From positions 1 through 15,511 of the forward strand of contig DATKIY010000014.1 in assembly GCA_035543875.1 (NCBI GenBank): DNA of 15,511 bases, written 5' to 3'. Both the position numbers and the translations under genes were made by a program. This DNA is from DATKIY01 sp035543875 (GTDB lineage Bacteria > Actinomycetota > Actinomycetes > JAHEKZ01). A model generated the notes under the pieces. It saw only the letters and a list, made by a program, of their open reading frames with translations, was not told where the DNA came from and ran no database searches. Every line of letters starts with the position of its first letter. Position 1 is the first letter of the stretch. Below, piece after piece: positions 5,111 to 13,691 of the stretch.

Positions 5111-6490
5111 ATGCCTGACCGACTCAGTCCGCTGGACGCGTCATTTCTGTACATGGAGGAATCGTCGACCCCTATGCACATCGGGGGCGTGGCGCTCTTC
5201 CAAGTTCCGGAGTCGGGATTTGATGCCGATCGGCTGATGGAGCTGGTCGACGCGCGGCTCGCCATGGTTCCGCGTTACCGGCAACGCGTCCGCGAGGTAC
5301 CTGGTCACCTCGCGGCGCCGTTGTGGATTGATGACGAAAAGTTTGATCTGAGCTATCACGTGCGTCGGTCAGCGCTGCCTCGCCCGGGTACAACCGAACA
5401 GCTTCACGAGTTGGTAGCGCGCGTGCTGAGTCGACCACTTGATCGCGATCGCCCGCTGTGGGAGATCTACCTGGTCGAAGGCGTCGAGGCCGCCCGGTTT
5501 GCGATTGTCACCAAGACGCATCAGGCACTGGTCGACGGGATCAGTGCCATCGAGATCGGGGAGGTCCTCTTTGACAATGCTCCGGAAGATACCGAGTTGC
5601 GAGACGGCGCCTGGATACCGGAGCGCGCGCCGTCTGATCTACGACTGGTTGCTGACGCTGTCAGCGAACTGATGCAGCGTCCGACTGCCCTGGTGGATAC
5701 TGCCCGCCGGGGGGTGATGGATATAGGGCGCAGCGTGAGCCGAGTCGGGTCGGCGGCGGCAGGTGCGCTAAAGATGGCGCAGACAGTTACGCGCACGGCT
5801 CCGAGTTCGCCACTGAATGTTGAGATCGGTGAGTCCAGACGATTTGCGACAACGTCTGCTGACCTCGAGTCTTTCAAGCAAGTGCGCAAGGTTCACGGCG
5901 GCGATGTCAACGATGTTGTGCTTGCCGTGGTGACTGGTGGACTTCGCACGTGGTTGCAGACCCGAGGTGAACCGATCACGAGCCGGAGCACCGTTCGCGC
6001 GTTGGTGCCCGTCAGCGTTAATGATGACGAGGGACTCGACCAAGTTACGTCATTTATCGTCGACCTTCCGACGGGAGAAGGATCGCCAGTCGTGAGGCTG
6101 CACCAGGTGGGGTACGCGATGCGTGCCAATCTCGAAACCCGACGCGCGGTTGGCGCAGAACGCCTGGCGGGCTTAGCTGGCTTTGCGCCTCCAACGTTGC
6201 ACGCTCTGGGTGCACGGGTGGCATCCGGACTGTCGAGCCGGGTCTTCAACATCGTCATCACCAACGTGCCAGGACCGCAGGAACCGCGCTATCTTGCCGG
6301 TGCACGGTTGCTTGAGGCCTACCCCGTTTCCCCGTTGGCCAAAGGGCAGGCGTTGAGTCTTGGTGTTACGTCCTACGACGGCACCATCTACTTCGGTCTT
6401 TATGGCGACAGAGCCGCGATGCCGGATCTCGACGTTCTTGCTCGGTGTCTCGACGATGCACTAGTCGAGCTCGTCGAGACGACCACCTAG
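5111..6490 (+). CDS. wax ester synthase/diacylglycerol O-acyltransferase (WS/DGAT) family
   Basis: This 459-residue protein has the usual family length and start (RLSPLDASFLYMEE, then MHIGG). WS/DGAT enzymes transfer acyl groups from acyl-CoA to fatty alcohols or diacylglycerol, making storage lipid at the membrane. Family landmarks seen are RPLWEIYLVEG, the active-site segment TKTHQALVDG, VNDVVLAVVTGGLR and FNIVITNVPGP. The active-site motif is normally HHxxxDG. Here it is H137-Q138-A-L-V-D142-G143, so the second histidine, the presumed general base, is glutamine. The enzyme may therefore be weak, altered in specificity or non-catalytic. Other actinobacterial paralogues may share this change, but I cannot check. 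In M. tuberculosis the family members Rv3233c and Rv3234c lie next to Rv3235, so the link to the Rv3235-family gene here looks inherited. It converges on the Nudix gene with a 5-bp gap. Confidence 0.9.
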   Translation: MPDRLSPLDASFLYMEESSTPMHIGGVALFQVPESGFDADRLMELVDARLAMVPRYRQRVREVPGHLAAPLWIDDEKFDLSYHVRRSALPRPGTTEQLHELVARVLSRPLDRDRPLWEIYLVEGVEAARFAIVTKTHQALVDGISAIEIGEVLFDNAPEDTELRDGAWIPERAPSDLRLVADAVSELMQRPTALVDTARRGVMDIGRSVSRVGSAAAGALKMAQTVTRTAPSSPLNVEIGESRRFATTSADLESFKQVRKVHGGDVNDVVLAVVTGGLRTWLQTRGEPITSRSTVRALVPVSVNDDEGLDQVTSFIVDLPTGEGSPVVRLHQVGYAMRANLETRRAVGAERLAGLAGFAPPTLHALGARVASGLSSRVFNIVITNVPGPQEPRYLAGARLLEAYPVSPLAKGQALSLGVTSYDGTIYFGLYGDRAAMPDLDVLARCLDDALVELVETTT

Positions 6491-6495
6491 GCGGG

Positions 6496-6972
6496 TTACT
6501 GGACGTGACCAAGTTCGATGGGCGCGCTGGGCGGTCCCATAAGGCGTAGCTGACGCAGAAGTTCCGCAAGTTGCGGTGGCCACATGGACTCCTTCGTGCT
6601 TTCAAGCTCAGTTCGCGGCCACCACTTCCACTCCAGAATCTCATCCGCCTCGTGTTCGGCTCGAAGGTCACCGATGGGTTCACGATGCGGCCCCAGCGCG
6701 AGATAGGCGTGCTCATGCTGAGTAGTTGGCACGCCGAACCGGGTGAAGTTGTGCTCCCAGGTCCACAACAGGTGCTGCGGGTGGAGGTCGGTCCAGCCGG
6801 TCTCTTCGGCGAGTTCCCTGAGGGCAGCGGCCAAGGGTGTTTCACCCTCTTCCATGCCACCTCCGGGCATGGCCCAGTGTCGTCCGGCTTCTACGTCGCT
6901 GTAACGGAACATGAAGATCGCTCCCTCCGGGTCGAGTACGGCGACCCGGGCAGCGGCTCGTTGCTGGCGCAC
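6496..6972 (-). CDS. Nudix hydrolase
   Basis: This 158-residue protein carries a perfect Nudix box, Gx5Ex7REUxEExGU: G38, E44, R52-E53-L54, E56-E57, G59-W60. The glutamates bind the metal that cleaves a nucleoside diphosphate linked to another group. The fold begins at ARVAVLDPEGAIFMFR, typical of small mutator- or ADP-ribose-type Nudix proteins. Later HEHAYLALG and EILEWKWWPRTEL fit the remaining strands. The substrate cannot be predicted. The GTG at 6972 is chosen because the domain starts there and CAGTCT lies seven bases upstream. An ATG at 7020 would add 16 Gly/Arg-rich residues and has no Shine-Dalgarno sequence. It is divergent from pruA and has no room for a separate terminator before the convergent acyltransferase gene. 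Confidence 0.9.
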   Translation of the reverse strand: MRQQRAAARVAVLDPEGAIFMFRYSDVEAGRHWAMPGGGMEEGETPLAAALRELAEETGWTDLHPQHLLWTWEHNFTRFGVPTTQHEHAYLALGPHREPIGDLRAEHEADEILEWKWWPRTELESTKESMWPPQLAELLRQLRLMGPPSAPIELGHVQ

Positions 6973-6979
6973 GTTGGTC

Positions 6980-6985
6980 AGACTG
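6980..6985 (-). promoter_or_regulatory. -10-like hexamer for Nudix gene
   Basis: On the minus strand CAGTCT ends seven bases before the GTG at 6972, consistent with a leaderless transcript. It depends on that start being the true one. Confidence 0.3.
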
Positions 6986-7012
6986 CCAGAGCCCGTCGGA
7001 CCACGTCGGCCT

Positions 7013-7030
7013 CCCCGCATGTGCGCGGGG
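7013..7030. repeat. inverted repeat in Nudix-pruA divergent spacer
   Basis: CCCCGC (7013-7018) and GCGGGG (7025-7030) form a perfect 6-bp stem over a 6-nt loop. It lies in the 130-bp spacer between the two divergent genes. No T-run follows, so a regulatory role is more likely than termination. Confidence 0.35.
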
Positions 7031-7035
7031 TTGGT

Positions 7036-7059
7036 GTGCCTGATGCCGACTCATGGCAC
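7036..7059. promoter_or_regulatory. imperfect dyad upstream of pruA, candidate operator
   Basis: GTGCC-TGA (7036-7043) pairs with TCA-T-GGCAC (7051-7059) across a 7-nt centre, with one unpaired T at 7054. Its centre is about 55 bp before the pruA start, within reach of a pruA promoter. The binding protein is unknown. Confidence 0.35.
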
Positions 7060-7102
7060 GATGCGATGGCTGGATCGGCCTGCAGAATCGTGGAGGATGT
7101 CG

Positions 7103-8746
7103 ATGGACGCAGTCACGCGGGTTCCCACTCCTGTCAACGAGCCGGTGTTGATGTATGCGCCAGGATCAGCAGAGCGGACTCGCATCGAGTCCACACTGAA
7201 GAACTTGCAGTCCGAGCGTCGCGACTTGCCCATGGTCATCGGGGGCAAGCAGCAGCGCGGCGGCGGGGACGCCGTCGATGTTGTTCAACCTCACCAGCGT
7301 CACCACGTCCTAGGCACCTTTAACAAGGCAACTGCGGCGGATGCCGCCGCTGCGGTGACTGCGGCCAAGCACGCCGCACCCGCTTGGCGTGACATGTCGT
7401 TCGATGACCGCGCTGCAATTTTGCTGAAGGCGGCCGATCTGCTAGCCGGACCATGGCGAGAGACCATTAACGGCGCAACGATGCTCGGTCAGTCCAAGTC
7501 GGTGTATCAAGCAGAGATCGATGCAGCCTGCGAGCTCATCGACTTTTGGCGGTTTAACGTGTCGTTTGCCCGGCGCATTTTGGAAGAGCAGCCGCAGTCC
7601 TCCGCTGGCCTGTGGAACCGGTTGGACCATCGTCCCCTTGAGGGCTTCGTCTATGCCGTCACGCCTTTCAACTTCACTGCGATTGCTGGCAATCTCCCGA
7701 CCGCTCCGGCGTTGATGGGTAATGTCGTCGTTTGGAAGCCGGCGCACACTCAGCAGTTCGCGGCCAGTCTGTTGATGTATCTCCTTCAGGAGGCTGGCCT
7801 GCCGCCAGGCGTCATCAACATGGTGACTGGCGACGGCAAGGTCGTCTCAGACGTCGTTCTCGCCGACCCAGACCTGGCCGGAATCCATTTCACCGGGTCG
7901 ACTGCTGTGTTCCAAATGTTTTGGTCCCGTGTGGGTGCAAATATCACGTCGTATCGGTCGTATCCCCGCATCGTGGGAGAGACGGGAGGTAAAGATTTTG
8001 TCGTCGCCCATCCGTCAGCGGATGTTGACGTCCTTCGAACCGCTCTCACAAGAGGCGCGTTTGAATACCAGGGGCAGAAATGCTCTGCGGCCTCGCGTGC
8101 CTACGTCCCGCGAAGCCTGTGGGGGAAGCTCAAAGACGATCTCGTTAGTGACGTCGAAGGCATCACGATGGGAGACGTCAACGACCTTTCCAACTTCATG
8201 GGCGCCGTGATTGATGACGCGTCGTTCGCCAAGCTGTCTGGAGTCCTCGCCATGGCCAAGGCGGACCCCTCCATTGAGGTCATCGCTGGTGGAACGGCCG
8301 ATGACTCCTCTGGTTGGTTTGTTCGACCGACCCTTCTCCTGGGCTCGGACCCGTCCCACGAGATATTTACCCAGGAGTACTTCGGGCCTGTGCTGTCGGT
8401 CCACGTCTACGCCGACGACGAGTACGACCTCATGCTCGATCAGATGGAGCGCGTAAGTCCATACGCTCTCACTGGGTCAATCATCGCTCAGGATCGAGCC
8501 GCAATTGCTGCGGCACAGCATCGCCTTCGGTTCGCCGCTGGCAATTTCTACGTCAATGACAAGCCAACCGGCGCCGTCGTTGGGCAACAGCCCTTCGGAG
8601 GGGGACGCGCCAGTGGCACCAACGACAAGGCGGGTAGCCCGCTCAACCTGACGCGGTGGGTGAGCCCCCGGTCAATCAAGGAAACGTTTGTGCCGCCGAA
8701 GAATTATCGGTACCCGCACCTCGGGGAGACGGCTTCCGACAGGTAG
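7103..8746 (+). CDS. pruA: L-glutamate gamma-semialdehyde (1-pyrroline-5-carboxylate) dehydrogenase
   Basis: This 547-residue enzyme oxidises glutamate gamma-semialdehyde, the open form of pyrroline-5-carboxylate, to glutamate with NAD+: the second step of proline breakdown. It is the stand-alone type, not fused to proline dehydrogenase as in PutA. The aldehyde dehydrogenase landmarks are TPFNFTAIAGNLPTAPALMG (the catalytic Asn loop), FTGSTAVF in the cofactor-binding domain, E293 in VGETGGKDFV, the nucleophile C327 in YQGQKCSAASRAYV, and FTQEYFGPVLSV. QQPFGGGRASGTNDKAGSP near the C-terminus is typical of P5C dehydrogenases. The ATG at 7103 has GGAGG (7092-7096) six bases upstream; the ATG at 7097 abuts that sequence and is less likely. 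The frame is open back to 6911, but that overlaps the Nudix gene. gdh starts 46 bp downstream, so the two steps are probably co-expressed. No proline dehydrogenase gene is in the window. Confidence 0.95.
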   Translation: MDAVTRVPTPVNEPVLMYAPGSAERTRIESTLKNLQSERRDLPMVIGGKQQRGGGDAVDVVQPHQRHHVLGTFNKATAADAAAAVTAAKHAAPAWRDMSFDDRAAILLKAADLLAGPWRETINGATMLGQSKSVYQAEIDAACELIDFWRFNVSFARRILEEQPQSSAGLWNRLDHRPLEGFVYAVTPFNFTAIAGNLPTAPALMGNVVVWKPAHTQQFAASLLMYLLQEAGLPPGVINMVTGDGKVVSDVVLADPDLAGIHFTGSTAVFQMFWSRVGANITSYRSYPRIVGETGGKDFVVAHPSADVDVLRTALTRGAFEYQGQKCSAASRAYVPRSLWGKLKDDLVSDVEGITMGDVNDLSNFMGAVIDDASFAKLSGVLAMAKADPSIEVIAGGTADDSSGWFVRPTLLLGSDPSHEIFTQEYFGPVLSVHVYADDEYDLMLDQMERVSPYALTGSIIAQDRAAIAAAQHRLRFAAGNFYVNDKPTGAVVGQQPFGGGRASGTNDKAGSPLNLTRWVSPRSIKETFVPPKNYRYPHLGETASDR

Positions 8747-8792
8747 CCTTGACCCCCGGCCGTCGATAGGCGCACAACGGGAGCCGCAGCGC

Positions 8793-11700
8793 ATGCTTGG
8801 CAAGTTGGACGAGGCAAAAGCCGACCTAGTCGCACGCGCGGCAGCTGAGGCGTCTCGATCAGTCGATCAGCACGAAGATGTCAGTGCCTACCTGGGTCAG
8901 TTCTACCGCCACGTCGCCGCCGAGGGCCTGCTGGGTCGAGATCCCGTCGACATTTTGGGGGCCGCGCTCTCGCAACGCGCACTGGCTGACGTCAGGCCAG
9001 TGGGGACTGGCAAGGTGCGGGTCTTTAACCCCACCATCGACGATCAAGGCTGGGCGTCTGCGCACACCGTTGTTGAGGTCGTCACCGACGACATGCCGTT
9101 CCTGGTCGATTCCATGACCTCGGCGCTTTCCCGCGAGGGTCTGTCGATCCATATCGTCATCCATCCGCAGTTCACCGTGACGCGCACCCTCAATGGTGAG
9201 TTGCAGGAGATCTTGTTGACTCGCGAGGCTCGCCAGCAGTCGGGGGCCGTAGCCGAGTCGTGGATGCACCTTGAGATCGATCGCATCACTGACCAGGCGG
9301 TGATGCACCAGCTGGAACTCGCGCTGATGAACGCCCTGCGCGATGTGCGCGACGCGGTTGAAGACTGGGCCAAGATGCGCGAGGCGGCTCAAGAAATCGC
9401 TGACCAGTTGCAGGAAACACCCCCCGATCTACCCAGCGCTGAAATCATGGACGCCTGGGATCTTTTGCGTTGGCTAGTCGACGACCATTTCACGTTCCTG
9501 GGCTACCGCGAGTACACGCTCGAAAGTCGTGACGGTGAGGACGTTCTTGCGACCATCCCCGGCACGGGGCTTGGGTTGCTGCGCGGTGATCGCACAGAGT
9601 CCGTTGCCTTCAGCAAGCTGCCACCTGAGGTTCGAGCTAAAGCGCGTGAGAAGAAGTTGCTTGTACTCACAAAGGCCAACAGTCGCTCAACTGTTCATCG
9701 TCCGGCGTACCTCGACTACATCGGAATCAAGTCGTTCGACGCTGATGGAAATGTGACAGGTGAACGCCGCTTCCTTGGACTGTTTACGACCGCTGCATAT
9801 AGCGAGAGCGTGCAACGCATTCCGGTGTTGCGTCGCAAGGTTAAGGACGTCCTGGAAGCCAGTGGCTTCGCGTCCATGAGTCACAGTGGCAAAGACCTCA
9901 TGCAGATTCTTGAAACGTATCCACGGGACGAGCTTTTCCAGATGTCCGTGGAAGAGCTACTGCCTATCGCACTGGCTGTCATGCACCTTCAAGAGCGCAG
10001 GCAGGTCCGCCTGTTTCTGCGCTACGACACCTACGGACGTTTTGCGTCAGCCATGGTGTACCTCCCGCGGGACCGGTACACAACCAAGGTCAGACGTGCG
10101 ATGGAGTCGATTCTGCTCAATGCGTTTGGGGCAGAAACGGTCGACTATCGAGCGCGCGTTTCAGAATCGGTTCTAGCGCGGCTGCACTACGTGGTGCGTG
10201 GCAAGCAGGGCGAAATCCTCCCGCAGGTCGATGCGCAGCGCCTCGAGGCCAAGCTGACCGCTGCCACACGCACCTGGGACGACGACCTGGCTGATGCCCT
10301 GCTTGACCAACTAGGCGAAGCCCAAGCTGTCACGCTCATGAGGAAGTTCGGGAACTCGTTCCCGGAGGCATACAAAGAAGACTTCACGGCTCGCACCGCG
10401 GTCGCGGACCTTCGACGCATCCTTGAACTGGAGCCGCAAGGCGGCGTCGGGATGAACCTCTACGAACCGGCGGGGGCCGAGCCCGGCGAACGCCGGTTCA
10501 AGATCTATCGGTCAGGGCCAGAGATGTCGCTGTCTGAGGTACTGCCCGTGCTGCAACGCATGGGTGTCGAGGTGCTGGACGAGCGGCCGTACGAAATCGA
10601 ACCCCTGGGTGGCGAGCGCATCTGGCTCTACGACTTCGGACTGATGCACCGCGGGGTCGCGAGTGGCCAGGTCACCGAACAACCAGACAACCTGAGGGCC
10701 CTTTTCCAGGAAGCGTTTGAAGCTGCCTGGACCGGCAAGAGTGAGTCAGATGGTTTCAACGCGCTCGTACTTTCCGCGGGCCTTTCCTGGCGCCAAACCA
10801 CCGTGCTTCGCGCATACGTCAAGTACATGCGGCAAGCAGGTTCGATGTTCAGCCAGGACTACATCGAGCAAGCATTGTCGGCGAACATCAGTCTGTCGCG
10901 CTTACTCGTTCGGCTGTTTGAGACCCGGTTTGACCCGACCATTGCTCTCAACCGCGAGGATGAGGGGCTGCGACTGACCGAGGAAATCCAGCAAGGGCTC
11001 GAGGCGGTGACGAGCCTCGACCAGGACCGCATTGTGCGGTCGTTGCTCACTCTCATCAACGCGACCTTGCGTACCAACTACTACCAACGAACCGCAGACG
11101 GCTCGATCAAGCCCTACGTCTCGTTCAAGTTGGACCCGGCTGCCATTCCTGACCTGCCGCTTCCACGTCCGAAGTTTGAGATCTGGGTGTACTCGCCGAG
11201 GGTTGAAGGTGTGCACCTTCGTTTCGGCTCCGTCGCTCGTGGCGGCTTGCGCTGGTCGGATCGACGAGAAGACTTCCGCACCGAGGTCCTTGGCCTGGTC
11301 AAAGCACAGGCAGTGAAGAACGCAGTCATCGTTCCCGTAGGTGCTAAGGGCGGCTTCCTTCCCAAGCAGCTGCCAGATGCTGCAACGGTCGGGCGTGACG
11401 CGTGGCTCGCCGAAGGCGTTCAGTCGTACCGAACCTTTATTTGTGCGTTACTCGACATCACAGACAACCTGATAGATGGCCAAGTCGTCCCGCCGGTCGA
11501 TGTCATCCGTCATGACGGTGACGACCCCTACTTGGTCGTTGCTGCCGACAAGGGCACGGCAACCTTCTCCGATATTGCCAACGGGATCTCGCAGGAGTAT
11601 GGCTTCTGGCTGGGTGACGCATTCGCCTCCGGCGGGTCTGTCGGATACGACCACAAAGCTATGGGTATTACGGCGCGCGGAGCGTGGGAGTCGGTCAAGC

Positions 11701-13661
11701 GTCATTTCCGCGAGTTGGATGTTGACACCCAAAGCCAAGACTTCACCGTGATCGGCGTTGGAGACATGTCCGGCGATGTGTTCGGCAACGGCATGCTGCT
11801 CTCGGAGCACATCCGATTGGTCGCGGCGTTCGACCACCGCCACATCTTCCTCGACCCTGACCCCGACGCTGCCGTTTCCTACGCAGAACGCAAGCGGTTG
11901 TTTGAGCTTCCTCGGTCGAGTTGGGATGACTACGACAAGGCGCTCATTTCCGAGGGCGGTGGCATTTACTCGCGAGCCCTCAAGTCAGTACCCATCACAG
12001 AGCAGGTGCGAGCGCGGTTGGGTATTGCCGAAGGGGTTGAGCGGCTCACGCCGCAAGAGCTGATGCGTTCGGTGTTGTCGGCGCCCGTCGACCTGTTCTG
12101 GAACGGTGGGATCGGCACGTACGTGAAAGCGTCGACGGAGTCGCACGCCGATGTGGGGGACAAGGGCAACGACACCATCCGGATCAACGGCGGCGAGTTG
12201 CGCGCGAAGGTCGTTGGGGAGGGCGGAAACCTCGGTTTCACCCAACTAGGTCGAGTCGAAGCCGCTCAGCGTGGAGTCCGGATCAACACCGACGCCATCG
12301 ACAACTCGGCCGGCGTCGATACCTCTGACCACGAGGTCAATATCAAAATCATGCTCGACGCCGTGGTGCGCTCTGGAGATCTCACCGGGAAGCAGCGAAA
12401 CGAGCTGCTGGCAAGCATGACTGACGACGTAGCCCGACACGTGTTGGTTCACAACTACGAGCAGAACGTGTTGCTCGGCAACGCTCGCATGCAGTCGCAT
12501 CCGATGTTGCCCGTGCACAAACGACTGATCCGAGCCATGGAAGAACGCGGCGAACTCGATCGAGCGCTCGAGTTCCTGCCGTCTGATGCCGAGATCGACC
12601 GTCGCGACGCCGTCGGTAGTGGCCTCACATCGCCAGAGTTCTCCGTACTGGTCGCGTACTCAAAGATGACGCTGGCCGACGACCTACTCAGCAGTGGTTT
12701 GCCCGACGAACCATATTTCCAGGGTGTGATCTCGCGGTATTTCCCGAAGGCACTCGTCGAGCGGTATGCCGAGCGCTTGGAGTCGCACCCACTTCGTCGC
12801 GAAATCATCACTACGGTTCTGGTTAACGAAATGATTAACCGCGGTGGAATCACGTTCGCTTTCCGCGCGACCGAGGAGACCGGGGCGACACCCGTTCAGA
12901 TCGCCCGCGCACACACCGTGGTGCGCGAAGTCTTTGGGCTCGATCCGTTCTGGGACCGGGTTTCGCAACTCGACAACCGCGTGCCTACCGCGGTGCAGGC
13001 GTGGCTCTATCTCGAAAGTCGCAGGTTGCTGGATCGAGCTACGCGGTGGATGCTGCAGAACCGTTCGTCACTCCTCGACGTCGACGCCGAAATTGCGCAC
13101 TTCTCCGACGTTGGCAGGATGACAGAGCTGATTCCCGAGATGCTGCGGGGAACTGAACAAGAACGGCTCCGTCGTCGAGCCCATGAGTACTCGGCTCAGG
13201 GAGTGCCCGAAGACTTGGCGCTCGATACAGCAGCCCACCTCGATGCGTTCTCACTGCTCGACATCGTCGAGCTTGCGAACACCACGGGTCAGTCGGCCGA
13301 AGAGATTGGTTTCGTCTACTTTGCGCTTTCCGATCGGTTCGAGGTCGACCGGATGCTGAGCCGCATCACCATGCTCCCTCGCGATGAGCGCTGGCACGCA
13401 CTTGCTCGCATGGCACTGCGATACGACCTCTACGGCGCACTGGCCGGACTAACGGCAAATGTGCTGACCCTCACGCCAGATGGTGGCTCGCCTGAGGAGC
13501 GCATTACGGACTGGGAGAACGCCAACGCCGAGGGACTGGCTCGGGCTAGGACCACCCTGCACGAAATAGCATCCGGTGACGCCTTTGACCTGGCCACCTT
13601 GTCAGTGGCCCTTCGCGTCATCCGCACCCTCGTGACCACCGGTACCAGCACCCGCAGCTGA
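8793..13661 (+). CDS. gdh: NAD-specific glutamate dehydrogenase, large (180-kDa) class
   Basis: This 1,622-residue protein oxidatively deaminates glutamate to 2-oxoglutarate and ammonium with NAD+. It matches the large L-180 class known from Streptomyces and Mycobacterium (Rv2476c, about the same length). The long N-terminal half contains ACT-like regulatory segments, for example DDMPFLVDSMTSALSREGL (about 99-117) and the strand IHIVIHPQF. The catalytic core is in the second half: GGLRWSDRREDFRTEVLGL, the lysine K852 in VGAKGGFLPKQ, GVGDMSGDVFGNGM (988-1001) and VVGEGGNLGFTQLGR, with NGGIGTYVK between them. A long helical C-terminal domain follows. The ATG at 8793 is chosen for GGGAG (8779-8783) nine bases upstream and for length agreement; an upstream ATG at 8688 would overlap pruA. 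The gene follows pruA, so its substrate is PruA's product. Family members in other actinobacteria respond to amino acids or to GarA; no GarA gene is in this window. Confidence 0.95.
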   Translation: MLGKLDEAKADLVARAAAEASRSVDQHEDVSAYLGQFYRHVAAEGLLGRDPVDILGAALSQRALADVRPVGTGKVRVFNPTIDDQGWASAHTVVEVVTDDMPFLVDSMTSALSREGLSIHIVIHPQFTVTRTLNGELQEILLTREARQQSGAVAESWMHLEIDRITDQAVMHQLELALMNALRDVRDAVEDWAKMREAAQEIADQLQETPPDLPSAEIMDAWDLLRWLVDDHFTFLGYREYTLESRDGEDVLATIPGTGLGLLRGDRTESVAFSKLPPEVRAKAREKKLLVLTKANSRSTVHRPAYLDYIGIKSFDADGNVTGERRFLGLFTTAAYSESVQRIPVLRRKVKDVLEASGFASMSHSGKDLMQILETYPRDELFQMSVEELLPIALAVMHLQERRQVRLFLRYDTYGRFASAMVYLPRDRYTTKVRRAMESILLNAFGAETVDYRARVSESVLARLHYVVRGKQGEILPQVDAQRLEAKLTAATRTWDDDLADALLDQLGEAQAVTLMRKFGNSFPEAYKEDFTARTAVADLRRILELEPQGGVGMNLYEPAGAEPGERRFKIYRSGPEMSLSEVLPVLQRMGVEVLDERPYEIEPLGGERIWLYDFGLMHRGVASGQVTEQPDNLRALFQEAFEAAWTGKSESDGFNALVLSAGLSWRQTTVLRAYVKYMRQAGSMFSQDYIEQALSANISLSRLLVRLFETRFDPTIALNREDEGLRLTEEIQQGLEAVTSLDQDRIVRSLLTLINATLRTNYYQRTADGSIKPYVSFKLDPAAIPDLPLPRPKFEIWVYSPRVEGVHLRFGSVARGGLRWSDRREDFRTEVLGLVKAQAVKNAVIVPVGAKGGFLPKQLPDAATVGRDAWLAEGVQSYRTFICALLDITDNLIDGQVVPPVDVIRHDGDDPYLVVAADKGTATFSDIANGISQEYGFWLGDAFASGGSVGYDHKAMGITARGAWESVKRHFRELDVDTQSQDFTVIGVGDMSGDVFGNGMLLSEHIRLVAAFDHRHIFLDPDPDAAVSYAERKRLFELPRSSWDDYDKALISEGGGIYSRALKSVPITEQVRARLGIAEGVERLTPQELMRSVLSAPVDLFWNGGIGTYVKASTESHADVGDKGNDTIRINGGELRAKVVGEGGNLGFTQLGRVEAAQRGVRINTDAIDNSAGVDTSDHEVNIKIMLDAVVRSGDLTGKQRNELLASMTDDVARHVLVHNYEQNVLLGNARMQSHPMLPVHKRLIRAMEERGELDRALEFLPSDAEIDRRDAVGSGLTSPEFSVLVAYSKMTLADDLLSSGLPDEPYFQGVISRYFPKALVERYAERLESHPLRREIITTVLVNEMINRGGITFAFRATEETGATPVQIARAHTVVREVFGLDPFWDRVSQLDNRVPTAVQAWLYLESRRLLDRATRWMLQNRSSLLDVDAEIAHFSDVGRMTELIPEMLRGTEQERLRRRAHEYSAQGVPEDLALDTAAHLDAFSLLDIVELANTTGQSAEEIGFVYFALSDRFEVDRMLSRITMLPRDERWHALARMALRYDLYGALAGLTANVLTLTPDGGSPEERITDWENANAEGLARARTTLHEIASGDAFDLATLSVALRVIRTLVTTGTSTRS

Positions 13662-13679
13662 AACTCGGCTGCGTTAGGA

Positions 13680-13685
13680 CACAAT
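13680..13685 (+). promoter_or_regulatory. -10-like hexamer for leaderless start at 13692
   Basis: CACAAT ends six bases before the ATG at 13692, and no Shine-Dalgarno sequence is visible. It lies in the 30-bp gap after gdh, so this gene may be expressed independently of pruA-gdh. Confidence 0.4.
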
Positions 13686-13691
13686 CGGTCC

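Noticed and set aside
6911..7102. 64-residue N-terminal extension of pruA
   Set aside because: It would overlap the Nudix start, and the GGAGG site points to the ATG at 7103.
6571..7323. 250-codon plus-strand open frame across the Nudix gene and pruA start
   Set aside because: It is antisense to a perfect Nudix box and out of frame with pruA, and has no family features.
8688..8792. N-terminal extension of gdh overlapping the end of pruA
   Set aside because: The residues look unlike the family, and the start at 8793 gives the usual length.
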